Source of the DNA: Nocardia sp. NBC_01730
Lineage (GTDB): Bacteria; Actinomycetota; Actinomycetes; Mycobacteriales; Mycobacteriaceae
Assembly (NCBI RefSeq): GCF_035920445.1
Contig: NZ_CP109162.1
Coordinates: 5,022,001-5,086,000 of the forward strand
DNA: 64,000 nucleotides
Direction: 5' to 3'
Position numbers and translations under genes: made by a program. A model generated the notes under the pieces. It did no database searches, had not been told where the DNA came from, and saw nothing but the letters and a program-made list of their open reading frames with translations. Each line of letters starts with the position of its first letter. The first letter of the stretch is position 1. Of the stretch, positions 54,160-62,585 are shown piece by piece.

Positions 54160-54903
54160 CTACCCGCGGCGGCGCAGCAGATAGATGTCCATGATCCAGC
54201 CCTTGCGGTCGCGCAGTTCGGTGCGGCGGCGGACGATCTCGTCCCGCACCTCGGACAGCGAGCCCTCGATCAGCGTCTCGTCGGGCATGCCGAGGTAGGC
54301 GCCCCACCAGATGTGCACGTCGCCGCCAGGTATCGCGGTGAACGAACAGTCGCCGTCCAACATCACCAGCGCGCCCTCGGCGCCGAGCCCGTCCTCGCGC
54401 AGCCGACGCCCGGTGGTGATGTGCACCGGTTCACCGATACCGTGGAGCACCATGCGATGACGCGCGGCAAGCGCCTGCGCGCTGGTGATTCCGGGTATCA
54501 CCGCATAGTCGAAGGTCACCGCGCCGCGCGCGAGCACCCGCTCGACCATCCGCAGCGTGCTGTCGTACAGGGCGGGATCACCCCACACCAGGATGCCTCC
54601 GACGCCATCGACCTCGGCGAAAGCCGTCTCCAGCAGCGCGGACCTCCGGTCGTGCCAATCCTCGACGACGCCCTGGTAGTCGATGGGTGTGCGATCGCGC
54701 GGCGGGTCGGCGATCGGCACGATCCGGTACGGACGGTCCATGTGCTCGTCCAGGATCGCGGTCCGCACATCGATCAGCTCCTGCTTGGCCTCGCCCTTGC
54801 CGATGACGAAGAATGCCTCGACCTGCCGCATCGCCTTGACGGCCTGCATGGTGACGTGGTCGGGATCACCGGCGCCGATGCCGATCACGTAGAGCTTGCG
54901 CAT
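54160..54903 (-). CDS. cobF: Precorrin-6A synthase (deacetylating), CobF
   Basis: The 247-residue SAM-dependent methyltransferase starts [20 protein letters not shown] and contains [40 protein letters not shown] and [20 protein letters not shown], typical of CobF. The enzyme methylates C-1 and releases acetate in the aerobic cobalamin pathway. No other cob genes are nearby, so it is a detached pathway gene. It is divergent from thyA with only 44 bases between starts. No B12 riboswitch can fit or is seen there. Confidence 0.93.
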   Translation of the reverse strand: MRKLYVIGIGAGDPDHVTMQAVKAMRQVEAFFVIGKGEAKQELIDVRTAILDEHMDRPYRIVPIADPPRDRTPIDYQGVVEDWHDRRSALLETAFAEVDGVGGILVWGDPALYDSTLRMVERVLARGAVTFDYAVIPGITSAQALAARHRMVLHGIGEPVHITTGRRLREDGLGAEGALVMLDGDCSFTAIPGGDVHIWWGAYLGMPDETLIEGSLSEVRDEIVRRRTELRDRKGWIMDIYLLRRRG

Positions 54904-54947
54904 GCGGGCGAGCTTGCCAGGTCGGCCGAAGACTAGAGTTGCCAGGC

Positions 54948-55775
54948 GTGGCCCCTGACTCGCTTCACCCGGCTTCCGCCCCCGACAGCCAGTACGAGGA
55001 CCTGCTCCGGCTGGTGCTGACCTCCGGCACCAAGAAGGCGGACCGCACGGGGACCGGAACCCGGAGCATCTTCGGCCACCAGCTGCGCTATGACCTCGCC
55101 GCGGGGTTCCCGCTGATCACCACGAAGAAAGTCCACCTGAAGTCGATCGTCTACGAGTTGCTGTGGTTCCTGCGCGGCGACTCCAACGTCGACTGGCTGC
55201 ACCGGCACGGCGTCACCATCTGGGACGAATGGGCCGACACGCACGGCGAGCTCGGCCCGGTCTACGGCGTGCAGTGGCGATCGTGGCCGACGCCGGACGG
55301 CACCCATATCGATCAGATCGCCCAGGTGCTGCACACTCTGCGCACCAACCCGGACTCCCGGCGCATTCTCGTCTCCGCGTGGAACGTGGCCGAGCTGGAC
55401 AAGATGGCGCTTGCTCCCTGCCACGCGTTCTTCCAGTTCCATGTGGCCGACGGCAAGCTGTCCTGCCAGCTCTACCAGCGCAGCGCCGACCTCTTCCTCG
55501 GCGTCCCGTTCAATATCGCCAGCTACGCGCTGCTCACCCACATGGTCGCCCAGCAGACCGAGCTGGAACCCGGCGACTTCATCTGGACCGGCGGCGACTG
55601 CCACATCTATGACAACCACGTCGAGCAGGTCACCGAGCAGCTCGGCCGCGACCCCTACCCGTTCCCGACGCTGCGACTGCGGCCCGCCCCGACGCTGTTC
55701 GACTACCGCTACGAGGACGTGGAAGTGGTCGGCTACCAGCATCATCCGGCCATCAAGGCCCCGGTGGCAGTGTGA
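54948..55775 (+). CDS. thyA: Thymidylate synthase ThyA
   Basis: The 275-residue enzyme makes dTMP from dUMP with methylene-THF. The signatures are [31 protein letters not shown], the catalytic Cys in [14 protein letters not shown] and [20 protein letters not shown]. The C-terminal tail [11 protein letters not shown] is intact. GTG 54948 is preferred; a TTG at 54939 is the alternative. No ribosome binding site is clear, so the mRNA may be leaderless. It overlaps folA by four bases (GTGA). Confidence 0.96.
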   Translation: MAPDSLHPASAPDSQYEDLLRLVLTSGTKKADRTGTGTRSIFGHQLRYDLAAGFPLITTKKVHLKSIVYELLWFLRGDSNVDWLHRHGVTIWDEWADTHGELGPVYGVQWRSWPTPDGTHIDQIAQVLHTLRTNPDSRRILVSAWNVAELDKMALAPCHAFFQFHVADGKLSCQLYQRSADLFLGVPFNIASYALLTHMVAQQTELEPGDFIWTGGDCHIYDNHVEQVTEQLGRDPYPFPTLRLRPAPTLFDYRYEDVEVVGYQHHPAIKAPVAV

Positions 55776-56263
55776 CCCGCACGATCGGACTGATCTGGGC
55801 GCAGACCCGTGACGGGGTGATCGGCTTCCGGAACGCCATCCCCTGGCGGGTGCCCGAGGACATGGCGAACTTCAAGGACGTCACCTGGGGGCACCCCGTG
55901 GTGATGGGCCGGCGGACCTGGGATTCGCTTCCGCCGAGATTCCGGCCGCTGACCGGTCGCCGCAACATCGTGGTTACCAGGCAGTCCGACTGGGCCGCCG
56001 AGGGCGCCGAGCGCGCCGCGTCGGTGCCAGAGGCGCTCACGCGGTGTGCCCCCGACACCGTGTGGGTCGCCGGTGGCGGCGAGATCTACCGCGCCGCCAT
56101 GCACTTCGCGACCGATCTGCGCGTCACCGAGATCGACACCACCGTCGAGGGCGACGCCTACGCGCCGCCGATCGGACCGGAGTGGGAATCGGATGAACCG
56201 GAACCCTGGCGCACGTCGAAGACCGGCCTCCGCTTCCGCATCCGCCACTACATCCGCGGGTGA
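55772..56263 (+). CDS. folA: Dihydrofolate reductase
   Basis: The 163-residue enzyme reduces DHF to THF. Motifs are [20 protein letters not shown], the catalytic acidic/substrate helix region [40 protein letters not shown] (NADPH binding) and [12 protein letters not shown]. The start is GTG overlapping the thyA stop, indicating co-translation so that the folate oxidised by ThyA is recycled. Gene order thyA-dfrA is as in M. tuberculosis Rv2764c-Rv2763c. Confidence 0.96.
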   Translation: MTRTIGLIWAQTRDGVIGFRNAIPWRVPEDMANFKDVTWGHPVVMGRRTWDSLPPRFRPLTGRRNIVVTRQSDWAAEGAERAASVPEALTRCAPDTVWVAGGGEIYRAAMHFATDLRVTEIDTTVEGDAYAPPIGPEWESDEPEPWRTSKTGLRFRIRHYIRG

Positions 56264-56468
56264 TCCGGCTGATCGGACAGCCACATCGCGGGCGGCGGCG
56301 ACCATGGCGGAACACGCCGGACAGCGGCCCAGGCGGTCAAACACGACCCGCGCGGCGGTGGTCTCGGGCATACTCCTCGATATGTGGTGGCCGGACCTCC
56401 GTCCGACCGCCCGCCTCGAGCCGTTGCCACCAGCCCGGTATCGGCCGGTGATCTGCGAAAGGCGGTCC

Positions 56469-56795
56469 ATGGACAAGAAATCGCTGACTGCGGTCGCGCG
56501 CCAACAACTGAAGTTGGCTGCCACCGCTACGAGCGGACGTAGTTCACAAACCATCTATGGCGGTCACACGCATTCCCTGCGGCAAACGGTGGTCGGCCTG
56601 TCGGCCGGGCAGAGCCTGGCCGAGCACGACAACGCCGGCGACGCCACCCTGCTGGTACTCAGCGGCACGCTGACCCTGATCAGCGGCACCGACGAATGGA
56701 AGGGCTCGGCGGGCGACCTGCTCGTGGTGCCCAAGGCACGCCACAGCGTGAAGGCCGTCGACGACGTCGCCTTCCTGCTGACGGTGGCGAAGTAG
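56469..56795 (+). CDS. Small cupin-domain protein
   Basis: The 108-residue protein is a single cupin barrel: LRQTVVGLSAGQSLAEHDNA, TLLVLSGTLTLISGTDEWKG and GDLLVVPKARHSVKAVDDVA. The metal-ligand pattern includes H in AEHDN and H in ARHSVK. An AAAGG ribosome binding site precedes the ATG. It lies 59 bases before the DyP/encapsulin pair. Whether it belongs to that operon is not certain; the function is unknown. Confidence 0.82.
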   Translation: MDKKSLTAVARQQLKLAATATSGRSSQTIYGGHTHSLRQTVVGLSAGQSLAEHDNAGDATLLVLSGTLTLISGTDEWKGSAGDLLVVPKARHSVKAVDDVAFLLTVAK

Positions 56796-56854
56796 CAGCT
56801 ACGCCGCGCGTCCCTGCCCGCCGGTCGGACGGGCCGGGGATTAGTGTGTCGATC

Positions 56855-57904
56855 ATGGGTGCGCCGCAGCCGATCCTCGAACCGCTCACACCGGCCGCGA
56901 TCTTCCTTGTCGCGACCATCGACGGAGGCGGCGAAGCGGCGGTGCGCGATCTGCTCGCCGACATCACCGGCCTGCGCCGCTCGGTGGGATTCCGGCTGGC
57001 GGGCGCCGGGCTCGCGTGCATCACCTCCATCGGCTCCGCCGCATGGGACCGGCTCTTCGCGGGGGCGAAACCCGCTCAGCTGCACGAGTTCCCCGGCTTC
57101 GTAGGCAAGCACCACACCGCGCCCGCAACACCGGGCGACCTGCTGTTCCACATCAAAGGCGAGGCACAGGACGCCTGCTTCGAGCTGGCCATGGCGATCG
57201 GCGACCGGCTCGCCGGCGCGGCGACAATCGTCGACGAGACAGTGGGCTTCCGCTACTTCGAGCAGCGCGACCTGCTCGGCTTCGTCGACGGCACCGAGAA
57301 CCCGGAGGGCCGCGCGGCCGTCTCCGCCGCGCTGGTCGGCGACGAGGACCCGGAGTTCGCGGGCAGCAGCTACGTCATCGTGCAGAAGTACACGCACCCG
57401 CTCGCGGACTGGCGCGCGCTGTCGGTCGAGGAGCAGGAGCGCGTGATCGGCCGGACCAAGCTGGACGACTTCGAGCTCTCCGATGAGGACAAACCCGCCG
57501 ACTCGCACGTCGCGGTGAATACGCTCGTCGATCCGGACGGCACCGAGCGCCAGATCGTGCGCGGCAACATGCCCTTCGGCAGTGTGCGCGACGGCGAGTT
57601 CGGCACCTACTACATCGCCTACGCGGCCACCCCGAGCGTCACCGAACGCATGCTCACCCGCATGTTCCTCGGCACCGAAGACGCCGCCTACGACCGGATC
57701 CTCGACTTCTCCATCGCCGCCACCGGCACCTCGTTCTTCACCCCGACCATCGATTTCCTCGACGATCTTCCGCCCGCACCGTGGGAAACGGAGAAATCCG
57801 GGGAATCCATCGGCGTCGATGGGGCAGATCTGTCCGGCGTCGCCACGGTTTCCGGCGACGGCGCCCTCGGTATCGGGACGTTGAAAAGGAGCACTCGGTC
57901 ATGA
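56855..57904 (+). CDS. DyP-type peroxidase with encapsulin-targeting peptide
   Basis: The 349-residue haem peroxidase shows the DyP motif GFVDGTENPEGRAAVSAALV (GxxDG), the proximal His in DKPADSHVAVNTLVDPDG and RQIVRGNMPFGSVRDGEFGT containing the conserved Arg region. After a Gly/Ser-rich linker the C-terminus is GDGALGIGTLKRSTRS, matching the cargo-loading peptide (LGIGSL-type) of encapsulated DyPs. It should be packaged in the shell encoded by the next gene. It overlaps that gene by four bases (ATGA). ATG 56855 is chosen; GTG 56846 is possible. Confidence 0.93.
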   Translation: MGAPQPILEPLTPAAIFLVATIDGGGEAAVRDLLADITGLRRSVGFRLAGAGLACITSIGSAAWDRLFAGAKPAQLHEFPGFVGKHHTAPATPGDLLFHIKGEAQDACFELAMAIGDRLAGAATIVDETVGFRYFEQRDLLGFVDGTENPEGRAAVSAALVGDEDPEFAGSSYVIVQKYTHPLADWRALSVEEQERVIGRTKLDDFELSDEDKPADSHVAVNTLVDPDGTERQIVRGNMPFGSVRDGEFGTYYIAYAATPSVTERMLTRMFLGTEDAAYDRILDFSIAATGTSFFTPTIDFLDDLPPAPWETEKSGESIGVDGADLSGVATVSGDGALGIGTLKRSTRS

Positions 57905-58701
57905 ACAACCTCCATCGCGAACTGGCGCCGATCACATCCGAGGCATGGGCGGCCATCGAGGAGGAGGCGACGCGCACCTTCAAGCGGCACATCGCGGGCC
58001 GCCGCGTCGTCGACCTGTCCGGCCCGCACGGCACCGACTACTCCGCTGTCGGTACCGGCCACAGCACGCCGATCGCGGCGCCCGACGAAGGTGTGCTGGC
58101 CCGTAGGCGCGTGGTCGCGCCTCTGGTGGAACTGCGGGTGCCGTTCACGCTCTCCCGTGCGGAACTCGACAACGTCGAGCGCGGCGCCAGGGACACCGAT
58201 CTGGACCCGGTGAAGGACGCCGCGAAGAAGATCGCGTTCGCCGAGGATCGCGCGATCTTCGAGGGCTATCCGGCCGCGACCATCAGCGGTGTCCGGGCGA
58301 GTTCGTCCAACCAGCCGATCACGCTGCCCAGCGACACCCGGCTGGTACCGGAGGCGGTCGCGCAGGCGCTGAGCGCCCTGCGGCTGGCCGGTGTCGACGG
58401 ACCGTACTCGGTGCTGCTGAGCGCCGACCTGTACACCGAGGTCAGCGAGACCTCCGACCACGGGCACATGATTCGCACCCACGTCGAACGCCTGATCCCG
58501 GAGGGCGAGATCATCTGGGCGCCCGCCATCAGCGGCGCGGTCGTGCTCACCACCCGCGGCGGCGACTTCGATCTACGCATCGGCCAAGACCTCTCCATCG
58601 GCTATCTGTCGCACGACGCCGAGACCGTCCAGTTGTACTTCCAGCAGAGCCTGACCTTCCTGGTGTACACCGCCGAGGCAGCGGTCGCGCTGACGGCCTG
58701 A
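57901..58701 (+). CDS. Encapsulin nanocompartment shell protein (family 1)
   Basis: The 266-residue HK97-fold protein begins NNLHRELAPITSEAWAAIEE and contains RRVVDLSGPHGTDYSAVGTG, IAFAEDRAIFEGYPAATISG and LSIGYLSHDAETVQLYFQQS, all typical of T=1 family 1 encapsulins. It self-assembles into a protein cage that holds the DyP peroxidase just upstream, a two-gene system involved in oxidative stress in mycobacteria and relatives. Start overlaps the DyP stop. Confidence 0.96.
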   Translation: MNNLHRELAPITSEAWAAIEEEATRTFKRHIAGRRVVDLSGPHGTDYSAVGTGHSTPIAAPDEGVLARRRVVAPLVELRVPFTLSRAELDNVERGARDTDLDPVKDAAKKIAFAEDRAIFEGYPAATISGVRASSSNQPITLPSDTRLVPEAVAQALSALRLAGVDGPYSVLLSADLYTEVSETSDHGHMIRTHVERLIPEGEIIWAPAISGAVVLTTRGGDFDLRIGQDLSIGYLSHDAETVQLYFQQSLTFLVYTAEAAVALTA

Positions 58702-58706
58702 GACCC

Positions 58707-58737
58707 TGGCCGATTCGACGCACGCGTCCATCGGCCA
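58707..58737 (+). terminator. Hairpin after the encapsulin gene
   Basis: TGGCCGAT (58707-58714) pairs with ATCGGCCA (58730-58737), six bases past the stop. Confidence 0.6.
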
Positions 58738-58821
58738 CGGTTGGGAATTCGTGAGGTGTGCGTCGGCGCGCGAGCAGCCGGTACCGTAATGCCGGCAATG
58801 CACCCGAGGCAAGTAGGTGAA

Positions 58822-59352
58822 ATGACAACGGTGCGGGCGGGTGTCGTCCCGACGCAGCGCGCGGCGCTCTACAGCGTGCTCGGTATCCTGGTGACCGTGA
58901 CGATCTGCGGCGCGTTTGTGGCCGCGTTCGGCACCAACCGGGTGTTCACCGGCCTGCTGGCCGGTGCCGTCGCGGGCGTCGCCGCGTTATCGGCGTTGTT
59001 CACCAGGGACGCCGTCGTGCTCACCGACCACGCCATCTACCGGCGCACGCCGTGGACGGTGTCCAGCATCGCGTGGGATCGGGTGGTGGCCGGACGGTTC
59101 ACCCTCGACGAACGGTCCCGCTGGTCGCTGGCGCTGGACCTGTCCGGCGGCGACGAACCCCATGGCGAGTTGGTCCTGCTGTCCATACCGCCGGTGATCC
59201 GCCCGGTCACGGGCGCCTACGACCTGCGCAAGCGCGACCAGGTCACCGAGATCCGGGCGGTCCTGCGCCGCAAGCGGATTCCGGTGACGGTGCTGCCGCA
59301 GATCGCGGGCGCGCTGCGGGAACACTGGCAGATCGCACCGCCGACCCACTGA
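58822..59352 (+). CDS. Two-helix membrane protein of unknown function
   Basis: The 176-residue protein has two adjacent hydrophobic helices (LYSVLGILVTVTICGAFVAA and VFTGLLAGAVAGVAALSALF). A beta-rich domain follows (VLTDHAIYRRTPWTVSSIAW, DRVVAGRFTLDERSRWSLAL) that resembles bacterial PH-like domains. ATG 58822 is preceded by AGGTGA; the frame extends upstream to 58741 without protein-like sequence. No family function is known to me. Confidence 0.72.
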   Translation: MTTVRAGVVPTQRAALYSVLGILVTVTICGAFVAAFGTNRVFTGLLAGAVAGVAALSALFTRDAVVLTDHAIYRRTPWTVSSIAWDRVVAGRFTLDERSRWSLALDLSGGDEPHGELVLLSIPPVIRPVTGAYDLRKRDQVTEIRAVLRRKRIPVTVLPQIAGALREHWQIAPPTH

Positions 59353-59409
59353 TCGTCCGGCGGCGCTGCGGTGGAATCGCGTGGGAGGGTGCGCCGGATT
59401 CCGATACCG

Positions 59410-59820
59410 TCAATCGGCGGGCAGCGCCAGCCGATCGAGTAGCACGGTCGCCTCGGCCCTGATCGCGTCGAGATCGCCGAGCCAGCCGAGCGTGCGCAAC
59501 ACCGCCCCCGGGATGGTCTGCTCCGCGTAGGCGGGCGCAGCGCCCTCATCGGAGCGGATGCTGATCACGGTCTCCACCAGGCGAAACGGCAACACCTCCG
59601 CACCGGGTGTGCCCGCCGCTCCTGCTTCGGCGAGCACCTCGGCGGCCAATGTCTCGTAGTGCCCGCGCAATTCGTCGCGACGAAGCCGGAACTCGGCGAA
59701 CCGCTCGGTGCGCAGTTCCGGCAACAGGTACAGCGCGCCGAGGTTCCAGCGGGCGGCGCACAGCTGCCGCACATCGAACAGTGTGAGCGCGTAAAGCCGG
59801 ACCTGGATCGGCTCCGTCAC
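59410..59820 (-). CDS. Unknown protein in the aminotransferase operon
   Basis: The 136-residue, mostly helical protein (VRLYALTLFDVRQLCAARWN, LRRDELRGHYETLAAEVLAE, EQTIPGAVLRTLGWLGDLDA) has no signal peptide or membrane segment. Its GTG start overlaps the stop of the 41-residue upstream ORF (GTGA), so it is translationally coupled to it. It is the third gene after a class III aminotransferase. No family is recognised. The longer open frame to 59970 runs out of frame through the small ORF and is not used. Confidence 0.65.
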   Translation of the reverse strand: MTEPIQVRLYALTLFDVRQLCAARWNLGALYLLPELRTERFAEFRLRRDELRGHYETLAAEVLAEAGAAGTPGAEVLPFRLVETVISIRSDEGAAPAYAEQTIPGAVLRTLGWLGDLDAIRAEATVLLDRLALPAD

Positions 59821-59942
59821 CTCGCCCCGAGGATGTCGCGCAGCAGCTCCTCGTCGTCCAGCAGCGCGGGATCGATGCCCTCGAATTCCGCGATCGCGTG
59901 CCGCCCGGTGAACGCTCCGACTGCGGTCAATTCTTCGTGCAC
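59817..59942 (-). CDS. 41-residue peptide resembling the N-terminus of AdoMet decarboxylase
   Basis: The GTG-started ORF reads TAVGAFTGRHAIAEFEGIDP and ends ALLDDEELLRDILGAR. The segment GRH...EFEGIDPALLDDEELLR resembles the N-terminal strand and helix of S-adenosylmethionine decarboxylase (SpeD/SpeH), which continues for another 80-100 residues including the self-cleaving Ser; all of that is absent here. It starts five bases after the aminotransferase stop and overlaps the next gene by four bases. It might be a truncated relic kept for translational coupling, or a small functional subunit. Confidence 0.55.
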   Translation of the reverse strand: MHEELTAVGAFTGRHAIAEFEGIDPALLDDEELLRDILGAR

Positions 59943-59947
59943 TCCGG

Positions 59948-61333
59948 TCACAGCCGCCGCCAAGCATCACTCAGGACGGCGCGCAGTATTTGCTCTATCT
60001 CGGCGAAATGTGTTTCGTCGCAGATCAGCGGCGGGGCCAACTGGATGATCGGGTCGCCGCGATCGTCGGCTCGGCAATACAGGCCGGCTTCGAAAAGCGC
60101 CTTCGACACATAATCCCGCAGCAGTACCTCCTTTTCCTCGGTGGTGAACGTTGCGCGAGTCGCTTTGTCCTTGACCAACTCGATACCGAAGAAGAATCCG
60201 TCACCACGGATATCTCCGACGAGAGGAAGGTCATAAAGACGCTCGAGGTAGGAGCGGAAGACGGGGGTGTTGGCGCGGACGTAATCGTTGAGCTGTTCGC
60301 CCTCGATGATGTCGAGGTTGGCGAGGGCGACCGCGGTCGCGACGGGATGCCCACCGTAGGTGAAGCCGTGGGCGAACCAGTCCCGATCGGCCAGGAACGG
60401 TTCGGCCAGGCGTTCGTCGGCGATCATCGCCCCGAGCTGGGCATAGCCGGAGGTCAAGCCTTTCGCGCAGGTGATGATGTCGGGTTGGAAGTCGTAGCGC
60501 TGCGAGCCGAAATACTCGCCGAGCCTGCCGAATCCGCAGATCACTTCGTCAGCGACGAGCAGTACGTCGTAACGGTCGCAGATTTCTCGAACGCGCAGAA
60601 GATAACCCGGGGGCGGCGGTATGCAGCCGCCCGCGTTTTGTACAGGTTCGATGAAGACGGCCGCGACCGTGTCGGGCCCCTCCTGTTCGATCGCTTCGGC
60701 GATCTGATCGGCGGCCCACTGGCCGAATTCGAACAGATTCGACGACCGATCGTGCCGCCGGTAGTAATTCGTATTGGGCACGCGGATGACCGACGGCACG
60801 AGCGGCTCGAAATCGTTTCGAACAGAGGGCATTCCGGTGATCGACAGGGCACCCATGGAAGTGCCGTGGTAGGACATGACCCGAGAGATCGCCTTGTGCT
60901 TGAGCGGACGGCCGGTGCGACGGAAGTAGGCGCGGGCGAGCTTCCACGCTGTCTCGACCGCTTCGGAACCGCCCGTGGTGAAGAAGACTCGGTTGAGATC
61001 GCCGGGAGCGAGGTCGGCCAACCGTGCGGCCAATTCGATCGCAGGCGGGTGGGCATAGGACCAGAGCGGGAAGTAGGCCAGTTCACCGGCTTGTTTGGCG
61101 GCGGCCTGGGCAAGTTCTTGTCGCCCATGGCCGACCTGCACCACGAACAGGCCGGAAAGTCCGTCGAGGTAGCGGCGGCCTGCCGCATCGTAGATGTACG
61201 GCCCGTCACCGCGCACAATGACGGACGCGGGCGAAGTGTCCTGAGTGGAATGCCGGGTGAAGTGCATCCACAGGTGATCTGTGGCGGCGCTGCCCGCGCC
61301 GGAGTCGTGAAGAGTCACAGTTTCTGCCTGCAT
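59948..61333 (-). CDS. Class III (omega) aminotransferase
   Basis: The 461-residue PLP enzyme belongs to the omega-amino acid/diamine:pyruvate transaminase group. It shows FFTTGGSEAVETAWKLARAY, MSYHGTSMGALSITGMPSV, LVADEVICGFGRLGEYFGSQ (Asp that contacts PLP) and the Schiff-base Lys in ITCAKGLTSGYAQLGAMI. The substrates are likely beta-alanine, GABA, putrescine or a related amine. ATG 61333 begins MQAETVTLHDSGAG; upstream open sequence is not conserved in style. It heads a three-gene leftward operon with the SpeD-like peptide, hinting at polyamine metabolism. Confidence 0.9.
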   Translation of the reverse strand: MQAETVTLHDSGAGSAATDHLWMHFTRHSTQDTSPASVIVRGDGPYIYDAAGRRYLDGLSGLFVVQVGHGRQELAQAAAKQAGELAYFPLWSYAHPPAIELAARLADLAPGDLNRVFFTTGGSEAVETAWKLARAYFRRTGRPLKHKAISRVMSYHGTSMGALSITGMPSVRNDFEPLVPSVIRVPNTNYYRRHDRSSNLFEFGQWAADQIAEAIEQEGPDTVAAVFIEPVQNAGGCIPPPPGYLLRVREICDRYDVLLVADEVICGFGRLGEYFGSQRYDFQPDIITCAKGLTSGYAQLGAMIADERLAEPFLADRDWFAHGFTYGGHPVATAVALANLDIIEGEQLNDYVRANTPVFRSYLERLYDLPLVGDIRGDGFFFGIELVKDKATRATFTTEEKEVLLRDYVSKALFEAGLYCRADDRGDPIIQLAPPLICDETHFAEIEQILRAVLSDAWRRL

Positions 61334-61437
61334 CTGGGACCGGAGGACCGGTGCCCGTTTGTTGAGTCGAGTCACCCGAGTCTGTCCCCGATACGTGGAC
61401 CGGAGAAGTCGGGAAATCCCCACATCGGCAGGCGAAT

Positions 61438-61647
61438 TCACAGGGTGATCAACTCCGGTTCGCACCGCAGGTCACGGAAGAACTCCCGGATGTCCGCGGT
61501 GAGCAGCACAGGTTCTTCCAGGGCCGCGAAATGTCCACCTCGGTCTACGTCATTCCATCGAGTAATGGTGTTCTCGGTCTCGGCGTAGCGACGGATGCCG
61601 ATGTCATGGGCGAAAACCAGTGCCGCCGTCGGGACGCTGGCAGACCT
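61438..61647 (-). pseudogene. C-terminal fragment of an epoxide hydrolase
   Basis: A leftward frame with no start reads SVPTAALVFAHDIGIRRYAE, then ITRWNDVDRGGHFAALEEPV and LLTADIREFFRDLRCEPELI before a TGA. This is the C-terminal end of microsomal-type epoxide hydrolases, including the catalytic His in RGGHFAALE. The N-terminal 300 or so residues are missing; the fragment abuts the WYL regulator start. It is a remnant. Confidence 0.75.
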
Positions 61648-61652
61648 TCTTC

Positions 61653-62203
61653 ATGTCGGAAACCTCGGCCAGACTGTTGCGCCTGCTGTCTCTGCTCCAG
61701 ACACCGCGCGAATGGACAGGCGCTGAACTGGCCGAACGGCTCAAGGTGGATGTGCGCACCGTGCGCAGGGACATCGACAAGCTGCGAACCTTGGGCTACC
61801 CGCTGGACGCCACGCCCGGCGTGGCCGGCTACCGGCTCGGCGCCGGGGCCGAGCTACCTCCGCTGCTGCTGGACGACGACGAGGCTTCACCACACGCGAG
61901 TCACCCGACGCCGACCTGACCGGCTACCTCTCCCTCGCCGTCACGAATGCGCCGTACCGCCACACCGCCCGCATCACCCTCGGCGTCCCCGCCGAGGTGG
62001 CCGCCGAGCCCATCACCCCTACCGTCGGGGTCATCGAGGCGGTGGACGCCGAACACTGCGTGCTCCGAACCGGAACCAACTCACTCGACGAACTCGCCAT
62101 CTACGTAGCCACCTTCGGCTTTCCGTTCCGCGTCCATGAGCCGCCCGAACTCATCGCACACATCCGCGCACTCACCACCCGCCTCACCGCGGCGGTCGAC
62201 TAG
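61653..62203 (+). pseudogene. YafY-type HTH/WYL regulator with internal deletion
   Basis: The 5-prime frame encodes a complete DeoR/YafY HTH (LLRLLSLLQTPREWTGAELA, LKVDVRTVRRDIDKLRTLGY, VAGYRLGAGAELPPLLLDDD) and stops at 61919. Immediately before that stop another frame takes over, GFTTRESPDADLTGYLSLAV, and runs to EPPELIAHIRALTTRLTAAV, which is the C-terminus of the same family. The central WYL domain, about 150-200 residues, is missing. A deletion at about 61883-61890 joined the ends out of frame. A YafY regulator divergent from an epoxide hydrolase would be a sensible intact arrangement; both halves are decayed. Confidence 0.8.
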
Positions 62204-62274
62204 CCGGAGTTCGCACCTGCACGGCGGGTCGGCCGCGGTATCAGACCACGAACCCAGACCGTTCCTTAAACGGA

Positions 62275-62301
62275 TTTCAGCTATCTTCAGGCTGCCTTCA
62301 G
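62275..62301. promoter_or_regulatory. Triple TTCAG direct repeats
   Basis: TTCAG occurs at 62276, 62286 and 62297 (10- and 11-base steps), one helical turn apart as for OmpR-family response regulators. It is about 60 bases before the 37-residue ORF. The regulator is unknown; the motif is not the same as the GACTGAGA boxes of mprA/pepD. Confidence 0.45.
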
Positions 62302-62362
62302 CCACACCCTGCGATGGTGGTGACCAGATTTCGATACAACAACTCCCGCAGGAGGTTTCACC

Positions 62363-62476
62363 ATGGATTCCATTCTTCGCCACACACTCGGAGGCCTGCG
62401 CTGGCTGCTCGTCGGCGCCGAATTCGATGCCGACCAGAAAACCGCTGTCCGTAAGGTCGAACAACAGCATCGATAG
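62363..62476 (+). CDS. 37-residue small protein with strong ribosome binding site
   Basis: A GCAGGAGG sequence eight bases before ATG 62363 gives a 37-residue product: MDSILRHTLGGLRWLLVGAE, then FDADQKTAVRKVEQQHR and TAG. The N-terminal half is an amphipathic or weakly hydrophobic helix (LGGLRWLLVGAE), the C-terminal half is charged. No family is recognised. It could be a small membrane-associated regulator or leader. The excellent translation signal and the repeats upstream argue that it is real. Confidence 0.55.
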   Translation: MDSILRHTLGGLRWLLVGAEFDADQKTAVRKVEQQHR

Positions 62477-62585
62477 AAACCGAGGCATCAGGAGAGATCC
62501 GCGACCGTCGGTTCACGCGCTCTCCCTTAGCTCGATCGTCACGTAATCCCGCCACCCGAAGTCAACTGGTTAAGGTTCCGAGAAC

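Noticed and set aside
54904..54947. Cobalamin riboswitch upstream of cobF
   Set aside because: Only 44 bases separate the divergent cobF and thyA starts, too short for the aptamer.
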